This document shows positions 57,163 to 64,000 of a DNA stretch of 64,000 bases, one piece after another (position 1 is the stretch's first letter; the number at the start of each line of letters is the position of its first letter). The DNA is from Candidatus Methylacidiphilales bacterium (GTDB lineage: Bacteria; Pseudomonadota; Gammaproteobacteria; JASGCS01). The DNA is taken from contig JASGCS010000002.1 in the NCBI GenBank assembly GCA_030054035.1, forward strand, positions 118,426 through 182,425. Reading direction: 5' to 3'. The position numbers and the translations under genes are program-made. Below the pieces are notes generated by a model that did not search any database, had not been told where the DNA came from, and was given only the letters and a program-made list of their open reading frames with translations.

Positions 57163-58590
57163 ATGAAACAATTTAATATGGTAATAAATGGTAAACCTGT
57201 TCAAACCAGCACTACTTTTGAAATAATAAACCCAGCCACCGGAAAAGTCTTTGCGACTTGCTCAAGTGCCGATGCTAAGATCGTGGATCAAGCAGTTGCC
57301 GCTGCTAAAGCAGCGTTCTCTCAATGGAGCAAAACCCCAATAGCTGTTCGTAAGGAAAAAATCCATGCGATTGGTGCTGCGCTAGAAAAAAATATGCCTG
57401 AACTCATGGAATTAGTTACTAAAGAAACTGGTAAACCGATGAAAGGGCTTAATATGATTGGATCAGGTATGGAAGTTGGGGGCGCTGCTGCTTGGACCCA
57501 TTTTACTGCCGAGCTAAATCTACCCATTGAATGCGTCCAAGATGACGACAATACCAGAATTGAATTACACCGAAAACCAATTGGTGTAGTTGTTTCAATC
57601 TTACCTTGGAATTGGCCATTGCTCATTGCTACATGGCATGTCATGCCTGCCTTGCTCGCTGGTAATACGGTCGTAATGAAACCTTCTCCTTTAACTCCAC
57701 TTTCAACTATTAGATTAGTAGAATTAGCAAATGAAATTTTACCCCCAGGTGTATTAAATGTGGTCACTGGTGATAATAGCCTTGGTGCAACACTTACTCA
57801 GCACAAAGATATTAATAAAATTGTCTTCACTGGATCAATTGCAACGGGAAAGAAAATTATGAGTAGCGCATCGGCAAACCTGGTAAGATTTACCCTTGAA
57901 CTTGGTGGTAATGATGCCGGAATTGTATTGCCCGATGTTGATGTAGAAAAAATTGCTCCAGCGTTATTCACCGCTTGTTTCCATAACAATGGTCAAACTT
58001 GCGCTTGTCTCAAACGACTCTATGTCCATGAATCTATCTATGATAAAGTTTGTAATGCACTAGTTAGTATTGCAAAAAAAACTAAGGTTGGTGATGGTAT
58101 GCAGGATGTCGAGCTCGGCCCAATCCAAAATAAAATGCAATTTGAAAAAGTTAAAGATTTTGCTAAAAGTGTTGAGTCCGCAGGCGGAACTTTTCTCTGC
58201 GGGGGTAAACCAATTGACGGGGAAGGGTACTTTTTCGAACCGACTATTGTCGCCAATATTAAAGACGGCTCTAAGTTAGTTGATGAAGAACAATTTGGTC
58301 CAATTGTTCCTGTGATTAAGTACACAGATATCGCCGATGCAATCGCAAAAGCTAATAACAACCCAGCTGGATTAGGTGGCTCTATCTGGTCTTCTAATCT
58401 CGCCAAGGCAAAAGAACTTGCTGTTCAATTAGAATGCGGTAGCGTTTGGATTAACGAACATGGCGCAATTCAACCCAATATGCCTTTTGGCGGTGTCAAG
58501 CAGTCAGGAATTGGTATAGAGTTTGGGCAACATGGACTAGAAGAATTTACCACTATTCAAGCCATAAAAATGCCTAAACAGGTAGCATAA
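57163..58590 (+). CDS. NAD(P)-dependent aldehyde dehydrogenase
   Basis: 475 residues. Catalytic Cys in NNGQTCACLKR (about residue 285), Glu in TLELGGNDAGIV, and the NAD fold FTGSIATGKKIM and WNWPLLIATWHVMPALLAG are intact. A strong ribosome site AAAGGAG precedes the ATG. It leads into a MauB-type amine dehydrogenase operon, so it probably oxidises the aldehyde released from an amine (inference from context). The mauB-like gene starts about 20 bp later. Confidence 0.93.
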   Translation: MKQFNMVINGKPVQTSTTFEIINPATGKVFATCSSADAKIVDQAVAAAKAAFSQWSKTPIAVRKEKIHAIGAALEKNMPELMELVTKETGKPMKGLNMIGSGMEVGGAAAWTHFTAELNLPIECVQDDDNTRIELHRKPIGVVVSILPWNWPLLIATWHVMPALLAGNTVVMKPSPLTPLSTIRLVELANEILPPGVLNVVTGDNSLGATLTQHKDINKIVFTGSIATGKKIMSSASANLVRFTLELGGNDAGIVLPDVDVEKIAPALFTACFHNNGQTCACLKRLYVHESIYDKVCNALVSIAKKTKVGDGMQDVELGPIQNKMQFEKVKDFAKSVESAGGTFLCGGKPIDGEGYFFEPTIVANIKDGSKLVDEEQFGPIVPVIKYTDIADAIAKANNNPAGLGGSIWSSNLAKAKELAVQLECGSVWINEHGAIQPNMPFGGVKQSGIGIEFGQHGLEEFTTIQAIKMPKQVA

Positions 58591-58611
58591 ATAATGATAG
58601 GGCATGGAGTT

Positions 58612-59829
58612 ATGAACAAAATCAAAAACTTAATAGTATCACTATTATTTTCTTTAACTGTTTGGATGGGTGTCACACCTACAATCGCTTCAGATATCGT
58701 TAGCGATCAAAAGTATACCATGGACACTTCTTTACCTCCATTACCCAATGAGGCTTTAGGCAATGTAACAAAATTGCCTAAAGTTTTTCCCAGCAGTTGG
58801 ATATATATAGATGAAGTAAACTTTTTTAATATGTTTAGTGGAAAAGTTATACTTTTAGACGCCATTGAGAAAAAACCTGCCAATCGCATCAAAGGAATAT
58901 TAGACAAAAACTTAATTGGAAGTTTTGTCTCTGCTAAAAATAGAAAGGAGGTCTATATTGCCGAGGCTTTTCATGAGAGAGGTGCTAGAGGAAAATTAAC
59001 AAATATTTTGGCCATCTATGACAAACAAAGTCTTAATCTAATTAAGGAGTTAGTGCTTCCTACAAAGATTCTCACCGCCCTACCCGAACGATACAATATG
59101 ACACTTTCTCTTGACGAAAAGTTTCTGTTCATCGCTAACTTTACTCCGGCAGCTTCATTTACCGTAGTTAATCTTGATACAAAAGAAGTGGTGGGCGTGA
59201 TTGAAACCCCAGGATGTGTATTGACCTACCCCACTGGAATTAGAAACATTGCTTCAATCTGTAGCAACGGAGCATTACTTAATACGGTGATTAATGACAA
59301 AGGATTAATGGTTAGTCAAAAAAGACTTAAGCCATTTTTTGATACGGATCAAACTCCTGTCTTTGAACATATAGCGTTAATTAATTCCGTAGCTTATTTT
59401 CCAAGTTTTAATGGATTAATCCATATGTACGACTTTGCTAAAAATGAACCAACCTATTTAGGGAAATGGGATTTAATACCAGAAAAAGAAAAAGATAAAA
59501 AATGGGCGCCAAGTGGACTCGGTATAATTGACCAGGATGAACAAGGAAATTTTTATATTATCATGCATGAAAATAGCGCAGAGGGCACCCAAAATCATGG
59601 GGGAAGTCAAATATGGGTATTTAATGCAAAAACAAAAAAAAGAATTAATGTCATTCAGACACCAGATTGGGCAATATCCCTTGGAGTAACCAGAGGACCT
59701 AAACCATTATTAATTGTTACAAATGGTAAATTAAGTTTAGATATTTTTGATCCAGAAGCAGGAAAACTAATTCAAACCATAACAGATTTTGGTAATGTAA
59801 CTCCGTTATTTTTCCATAAAGCTTACTAA
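58612..59829 (+). CDS. mauB: Amine dehydrogenase heavy chain (MauB/AauB-like)
   Basis: 405 residues from the ATG at 58612; an ATG at 58594 would add six residues ahead of the signal peptide (NKIKNLIVSLLF to TIAS). The mature part repeats seven-bladed propeller features of methylamine/aralkylamine dehydrogenase heavy chains: AEAFHERGARGKLTNILAIYD, LPERYNMTLSLDEKFLFIANFTPAASF and ETPGCVLTYPTGIR (each in part) are family-specific. In the enzyme it holds the light chain, which carries the tryptophan tryptophylquinone (TTQ) cofactor. Its stop overlaps mauE by 1 nt (TAATG). No light-chain gene follows. Confidence 0.87.
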   Translation: MNKIKNLIVSLLFSLTVWMGVTPTIASDIVSDQKYTMDTSLPPLPNEALGNVTKLPKVFPSSWIYIDEVNFFNMFSGKVILLDAIEKKPANRIKGILDKNLIGSFVSAKNRKEVYIAEAFHERGARGKLTNILAIYDKQSLNLIKELVLPTKILTALPERYNMTLSLDEKFLFIANFTPAASFTVVNLDTKEVVGVIETPGCVLTYPTGIRNIASICSNGALLNTVINDKGLMVSQKRLKPFFDTDQTPVFEHIALINSVAYFPSFNGLIHMYDFAKNEPTYLGKWDLIPEKEKDKKWAPSGLGIIDQDEQGNFYIIMHENSAEGTQNHGGSQIWVFNAKTKKRINVIQTPDWAISLGVTRGPKPLLIVTNGKLSLDIFDPEAGKLIQTITDFGNVTPLFFHKAY

Positions 59830-60371
59830 TGGATATTGCGATAGATACCATTAGCAATGTGGTTGCTTTATTTTTCTTTTGGCTTTTTGGTAATGCAGCA
59901 TATCATAAAATAACTAACATTTCAGAACAGCACTCAGTGCTTACAATGTATGGAGTGATACTTCCAATAAATATTGCGACAACGCTACTAGTAATTATTA
60001 TAGGAATAGAAACTACCATAACAGTAACTATATTGCCAGCAAGTACCAGACTTTATGGATTTGTACTTGCATGCATGACACTAGTCGCATACACAACCAT
60101 AATCGCATTTCAATTTATTTTTAAAAAGAAAACACACCCCTGTGGTTGTGGAAGCACTGCGACAGTTATTAAGGTAGGTTGGTATTCTATATTAAGAAAT
60201 ATTGTTTTAGTCAGTCTATGCTTGCTTTCATTGTTTAATTCTTTTAGCCACGAAAATGTTTTCTATGGCTATGATTACTTACTGTTAACTGTTACTGTAA
60301 CTATATTGGTTATTATTTTTTATTTATCAATGGATAAATTAGTATCAATTAAACAACTGTACCATATTTAA
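59829..60371 (+). CDS. mauE: MauE-like membrane protein
   Basis: 180 residues with four or five membrane helices. FWLFGNAAYHKITNISEQHSVL and the cysteine segment HPCGCGSTATVIKVGWYSILRNIVL (each in part) match MauE/DoxX-like redox membrane proteins. MauE is needed, with MauD, to form the disulfides of the light chain. It lies between mauB and mauD with 1-bp spacing on each side. Confidence 0.85.
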   Translation: MDIAIDTISNVVALFFFWLFGNAAYHKITNISEQHSVLTMYGVILPINIATTLLVIIIGIETTITVTILPASTRLYGFVLACMTLVAYTTIIAFQFIFKKKTHPCGCGSTATVIKVGWYSILRNIVLVSLCLLSLFNSFSHENVFYGYDYLLLTVTVTILVIIFYLSMDKLVSIKQLYHI

Positions 60372-60372
60372 G

Positions 60373-60978
60373 ATGACCTTCACAACAATATTAATTATTT
60401 CAAATATTTTTTTGTGGATTTGCCTGATAATTCTAGCCATAATTACTTACGCTATGATTCGGCAAGTTGGAATACTCTTTGAACGCGTAGCGCCAGCTGG
60501 GGCACTGGCAATTAACAAACAGCTCGTTGTTGGACAACCTGCCCCCAATCTACAATTGCAAACCATAAGCAATGAGTTAATCACTATTGGCGGAACTCAC
60601 CCAAATCTAAAAGCACAACTTATTTTTTTTCTATCACCTGATTGCCCAATTTGTAAAACGTTACTTCCAGTTCTTCGCTCTACAGCAAAAGCAGAATTAG
60701 ATTGGCTACAAATTATAATTGCTAGTGATGGCAAAGAGCAGGATCATAAGAGCTTTGTATCAACCTATGGGCTTGAGACTTTTCCCTATGTTATTTCTGA
60801 GCTACTTGGTAAAACCTACGGAGTAGCTAAATTACCCTATGGAGTATTAATTGATAAATCAGGGATTATTAAATCATTAGGTATTGTAAACTCGCGAGAA
60901 CATTTGGAAAGCTTATTTGAGGCTAATGAACTTGGTTTTAGTTCAATACAGGAATTCTTAAAATCAAAGCAAAGATAA
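60373..60978 (+). CDS. mauD: MauD-like thioredoxin-fold protein
   Basis: 201 residues. An N-terminal membrane anchor (about 5-27) is followed by a thioredoxin-like domain with the CXXC motif SPDCPICKTL (about 92-101) and a cis-Pro region KLPYGVLID. The family name comes from MauD, which assists disulfide formation in the methylamine dehydrogenase light chain. It is the last gene of the operon; a hairpin and the convergent TonB receptor gene follow within 52 bp. Confidence 0.87.
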   Translation: MTFTTILIISNIFLWICLIILAIITYAMIRQVGILFERVAPAGALAINKQLVVGQPAPNLQLQTISNELITIGGTHPNLKAQLIFFLSPDCPICKTLLPVLRSTAKAELDWLQIIIASDGKEQDHKSFVSTYGLETFPYVISELLGKTYGVAKLPYGVLIDKSGIIKSLGIVNSREHLESLFEANELGFSSIQEFLKSKQR

Positions 60979-60981
60979 AAA

Positions 60982-61010
60982 AACCCACCACAATGGAAAG
61001 GTGGTGGGTT
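60982..61010. terminator. Intrinsic terminator of the TonB receptor gene, possibly bidirectional
   Basis: A 10-bp perfect stem, AACCCACCAC (60982-60991) with GTGGTGGGTT (61001-61010), and a 9-nt loop. On the minus strand the stem is followed by a run of seven T, the classical form for ending the TonB gene. On the plus strand no T-run follows, but the hairpin may still help to end the mau-type operon. Confidence 0.8.
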
Positions 61011-61029
61011 CTATAAAATTACACTACGA

Positions 61030-63369
61030 TTAAAACTTGTAGTTAAGGCTAACTCCGTAAGTGTTTGGTGGCGCGTAATATGTTGTCGTGCCAAGCACAC
61101 CTAAATCCAAAGAATATACTTTGTATCTTTCATTAGTTATATTCTTAGACCAAACTGAAATTAAGAGATTGTTATTGTCAGTTTCAAATTTTAAACTTAA
61201 ATTATTTACCGTATACGCTTTCTGAAAACTACCTGGTCCATTAGTCACTTCCAGATACTGATCTCCATATCTCACGCCATCAAATTGAATTGAAATTACG
61301 GAACCAGACACCCTCCAAGAATAACTGGCAAGATAATTTAAGGAATAATCCGGTGCATTTGGCAATCTGGCATTCGTGATCGCATCACCAGTGTACACTC
61401 CATTAGCATTTACACTTGCATTAGTTCCAAAAATCCTCCCCACTTTAGTTCGTAAAGTAGTTGCGCCTAAACTAATATCCCAAGCTTCATTGGGTTTGAC
61501 AAAAAGCTCAATTTCCCCTCCCGAAACCTTAGCGCCAGTATTTCTAATAAAAGGATTACCACCTGGTAATGAAAAAGATTGATAGCCCCTGTAATCATAG
61601 GTAAATATTGTTGCGTTAAGTCTAACACGGTCGCTTACATCAGTCTTTAAACCACCTTCTAGTGAAGTTATTCTTTCAGGTTCATGACGAAAAGTTGACG
61701 CATTTATGTTGGGATTCGCACCTGTTGCCCAGTTGCCCCCTTTAATCCCGCGATTCAAGGATGCAAACACAAGGGTTTTATCACTTACTTTCCAGTCCAA
61801 GGCCAATCTTCCAGCCCAATCACTATAAGATATTTTATCAACATTCTTTTTTTGCTTTGCTAGATTATCACTTGAATCAATGAGTAATGGAATTGGGTTA
61901 TTTAAATCTTTATAAAATATTTTCCAATCAATTTCTTTATCGTCTTGTGTCAATCTCAAACCTAAAGTCAAAACAACATCACTAGCAATATCAATCTCCG
62001 CTTGTCCAAACACAGATATATTTTGTGAAACTAGGTCAATTTTTTCCGAAGCCACTGCGCCAACAAAACCATTGCCAAAAAGATTTTCAGTCTGTTCGGT
62101 TGTCGGTTCTTCAAAAGTTCCAGTTAATGCATTTGCCGCTCTGCCACTAGCATACACTCCAGTAAAAGCAGGTGCGGCAATAGTATCTGCCCCACCTTTA
62201 GAGTTAATTTGTAAAAAATACGCTCCAATCTGCCATCTTACTTTGTCACTAATTTCGTTATAACGAATTTCCTGTGAAACTTGATTAAAGGAAACATTTG
62301 TTCCAAAATTAACTAACAAAAATGGAGTGGCATCGCCATCTTCAAAGTATTTTTTATTTAAGTCAAATACATTAGTAATAGATGTGAAGACACTTTCATC
62401 GCTATATTTTTCTGTAAAGCTAAATTGCGCTGTGGTGGTATCTCTATTTAGAAATCCTTTAGTTTCAGAATAATGTTTCCATGGTTCTGAATTTACTCCA
62501 GTAACAATTGTTCTACCATAACTATCTACTGGACATAATCCAGCCATATCAGCTGCACATGGTTCAAAAATATAGCCGCCGGTGGGAACTTTATCATCTT
62601 TTGAGTACTTTAACCAAAAATTAAAGAGCAAGCTAGAAGTTATATCTGATTGGACATTAAGTTTCAAAGCCATGCCATTAGTACCGCCTATATCCACTCG
62701 ACTTCTTGGTATTGCTGGGTCTGCTGTTTTTGAGTAAACATATCCATTAGATTTTTCAGAACGAACGGCAAATCTAGCTCTGTCACCTGATGCACCACCA
62801 CCAACAGCCAATTCAATGCTATTGTTATCAAAGTTGCCAGATTGAATATTAAAATAACCATTAAAATCTTCGGTGTCTGCTGAATTACTGACATAATGTA
62901 TTAATCCGCCAGTTGCATTTCTACCGAATAAAGTCCCTTGTGGCCCTCTTAAAACTTCAACACGCTTAATATCAAACAATTGCCCACTTAATCCATTAAT
63001 GCTCGCAACATATGCATCGTCAAAATACACTGCGACAGGTGCTTCAAGATTGTCGGTAAAGTTATTCTGAGAAATACCGCGCAAATTAAATATAGTTACA
63101 TTAGGAGACCATGTATTTAATTGCAACCCTGGAATTTGTTGAGTGATTTGTGTGGTGTCAGAAATATTCAAATTTCTAAGTCTCTCCCCTGTTACAGCAG
63201 TTACTGCAATTGGTACTGATTGTTGGTTTTCACTGGTTTTTTGGGCAGTAACCACAACCTCTTCTAAAAAGCTGTTGCTTTTTGTGCCTGCTGCGTGGCT
63301 TTGACTAACCATACATAAAATAACCGAATTTACTAAAAATATAAAATTTCTACTAATATTAACTTTCAT
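61030..63369 (-). CDS. TonB-dependent outer-membrane receptor
   Basis: 779 residues. A signal peptide (about 1-26, ending SHA) and TonB-box-like EEVVVTAQKT precede the plug domain (about 40-160, with NISDTTQITQQIPGLQLN, RVEVLRGPQGTLFGRNATGG). A 22-strand barrel follows, closing with TYGVSLNYKF. It resembles the large receptor group of marine gamma- and alphaproteobacteria, substrate unknown. A good ribosome site AAAGGAG lies before the ATG. Its position beside amine-oxidation genes suggests, but does not prove, an organic substrate. Confidence 0.94.
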   Translation of the reverse strand: MKVNISRNFIFLVNSVILCMVSQSHAAGTKSNSFLEEVVVTAQKTSENQQSVPIAVTAVTGERLRNLNISDTTQITQQIPGLQLNTWSPNVTIFNLRGISQNNFTDNLEAPVAVYFDDAYVASINGLSGQLFDIKRVEVLRGPQGTLFGRNATGGLIHYVSNSADTEDFNGYFNIQSGNFDNNSIELAVGGGASGDRARFAVRSEKSNGYVYSKTADPAIPRSRVDIGGTNGMALKLNVQSDITSSLLFNFWLKYSKDDKVPTGGYIFEPCAADMAGLCPVDSYGRTIVTGVNSEPWKHYSETKGFLNRDTTTAQFSFTEKYSDESVFTSITNVFDLNKKYFEDGDATPFLLVNFGTNVSFNQVSQEIRYNEISDKVRWQIGAYFLQINSKGGADTIAAPAFTGVYASGRAANALTGTFEEPTTEQTENLFGNGFVGAVASEKIDLVSQNISVFGQAEIDIASDVVLTLGLRLTQDDKEIDWKIFYKDLNNPIPLLIDSSDNLAKQKKNVDKISYSDWAGRLALDWKVSDKTLVFASLNRGIKGGNWATGANPNINASTFRHEPERITSLEGGLKTDVSDRVRLNATIFTYDYRGYQSFSLPGGNPFIRNTGAKVSGGEIELFVKPNEAWDISLGATTLRTKVGRIFGTNASVNANGVYTGDAITNARLPNAPDYSLNYLASYSWRVSGSVISIQFDGVRYGDQYLEVTNGPGSFQKAYTVNNLSLKFETDNNNLLISVWSKNITNERYKVYSLDLGVLGTTTYYAPPNTYGVSLNYKF

Positions 63370-63425
63370 TTATTTTTCTCCTTTATGATAGCTATAATTT
63401 ATAATAATATTGTAGCATACTACAG

Positions 63426-63438
63426 TATAATTATTAAA
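63426..63438 (+). promoter_or_regulatory. -10 hexamer placing the transcription start on an ATG
   Basis: A perfect TATAAT (63426-63431) is followed after 6 nt by the ATG at 63438, so the predicted +1 is the A of the start codon. No -35 or ribosome site is visible. It is one of the cleanest examples of the leaderless pattern in this window. Confidence 0.5.
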
Positions 63439-63926
63439 TGAATATTAATAAATCTCCCACTGATTTAAGAAGAGTTACTATGTTGGTAAATGATATTAAA
63501 CCATGCCTTGAGATTTACCATGGTATTTTAGGTATGCAGATTCATTATGATGAAATAGTAGAAATGCAAGGCATTGCTCTCCCAGCCGGTATAAAAGGTA
63601 GCACCAACAGGGCTAGATTGGTAATTTTAAAAGCCAATCATGATTATGTTGGCATGCTAGGAATACTCGAATATCAAGACCCCCCACTATCTGGTCCAAT
63701 TCCTAAAAAAGAACGGCTTAATATCGGTGATTGTGTTTTTGTATCTATGGTTGAGGACGCGGCTAAGGTTTACAATCAACTACAGCATATTCCAGGGGTG
63801 AGAATTCTCTCAGAACCTACCCTACATGAATATCCAAATAAAGATGGCGCACCTTATACAATCTTAGGATTTACTTTTTTTGACCCTAATAGCTATTTTA
63901 TTGAATGCAATCAATGGGTCAAATAA
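63438..63926 (+). CDS. VOC-superfamily (glyoxalase-like) protein
   Basis: 162 residues. DLRRVTMLVNDIKPCLEIYHGILGMQIHYDE at the start (quoted in part) and GFTFFDPNSYFIECNQWVK at the end are the two VOC halves; the terminal Glu of FIECNQ is a usual metal ligand. The substrate is unknown. It is divergent from the TonB receptor and may be transcribed without a leader. Confidence 0.85.
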   Translation: MNINKSPTDLRRVTMLVNDIKPCLEIYHGILGMQIHYDEIVEMQGIALPAGIKGSTNRARLVILKANHDYVGMLGILEYQDPPLSGPIPKKERLNIGDCVFVSMVEDAAKVYNQLQHIPGVRILSEPTLHEYPNKDGAPYTILGFTFFDPNSYFIECNQWVK

Positions 63927-63938
63927 AATTGAAATATT

Positions 63939-63960
63939 AATTTCGACTAGAAATTTTTTA
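63939..63960 (+). terminator. Weak hairpin after the VOC gene
   Basis: AATTTC (63939-63944) pairs with GAAATT (63950-63955) across GACTA, followed by TTTTA. The stem is short and AT-rich, so terminator function is uncertain. Confidence 0.35.
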
Positions 63961-64000
63961 TTCGCAAGCGAATATCAGCAGTTTAGTTATCAATTTTTCT

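Noticed and set aside
57321..57767. 148-residue frame antisense to the aldehyde dehydrogenase gene, and similar antisense frames at 58038-58406 and 23048-23422
   Set aside because: They lie wholly opposite strongly conserved coding sequence and have no family similarity or ribosome site.
60979..61029. A light-chain mauA gene hidden between mauD and the TonB gene
   Set aside because: Only about 50 bp are available and they form a hairpin; no Cys-rich frame is present on either strand.

Overview
The window reads as a chromosomal segment of an AT-rich, Gram-negative gammaproteobacterium, probably free-living. The class is inferred from gene order: yibN-secB-gpsA next to envC, glyQ-glyS-gmhB-plsC, ispB divergent from rplU-rpmA-obgE-proB, and a complete atpIBEFHAGDC operon. 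A TonB-dependent receptor, EnvC and two-partner-secretion (TPS) exoproteins show an outer membrane. Intergenic gaps are short and many genes abut or overlap. Genus or species cannot be given from the sequence alone.

Layout. 1-2.6 kb: membrane fatty-acid modification cluster (desaturase, FAD oxidoreductase, DUF1365 protein cut by the window edge). 2.6-4.4 kb: a barrel-like exported protein divergent from an orphan LytS/AlgZ-type histidine kinase. 4.4-13 kb: F1Fo ATP synthase operon with AtpI and a NhaD-type antiporter upstream. 13-15.3 kb: UvrD-type helicase and tRNA-Thr(CGT). 15.3-19.6 kb: a TPS-type exoprotein divergent from an exported ankyrin-repeat protein. 19.6-30.5 kb: mostly housekeeping (envC, yibN, secB, gpsA, K+ channel, AEC permease, rpsT, proB, obgE, rpmA, rplU, ispB, an MDR oxidoreductase). 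30.6-40.3 kb: tRNA-Pro(CGG), a hemerythrin-like protein, purC, a 23-residue Lys-rich peptide gene, tRNA-Phe(GAA), a TPR protein, a TyrA-like dehydrogenase, a gmhB-plsC fusion, glyS, glyQ and an aldo/keto reductase. 40.3-44.9 kb: small membrane proteins and a second TPS exoprotein.

44.9-52.4 kb is an accessory block: a LexA-like S24 repressor divergent from umuC-umuD over a palindromic operator, a phage-like DNA methyltransferase with an overlapping HNH/endonuclease-VII-type nuclease, a FAD_binding_2 dehydrogenase with a small downstream ORF, a NERD-domain helicase and a VOC protein. 52.4-55.9 kb holds an LtaS-like sulfatase-fold membrane enzyme, an APS-reductase-type CysH and a TauE/SafE permease. 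55.9-64 kb holds a methyltransferase, a rhodanese, then an amine-oxidation set (aldehyde dehydrogenase, MauB-like heavy chain, MauE, MauD) with no light-chain gene, followed by a TonB receptor and a VOC protein.

The most interesting signals are: the mau-type operon lacking mauA; the self-contained SOS-mutagenesis cassette with a non-canonical operator; the gmhB-plsC fusion; gpsA without a standard start codon next to an A8 tract; a tiny Lys-rich peptide gene; paired C-terminal cysteines in both TPS exoproteins; and a recurrent placement of -10 hexamers 6-12 nt before start codons, suggesting many leaderless transcripts. No insertion sequence, CRISPR array, rRNA or integrase was seen.
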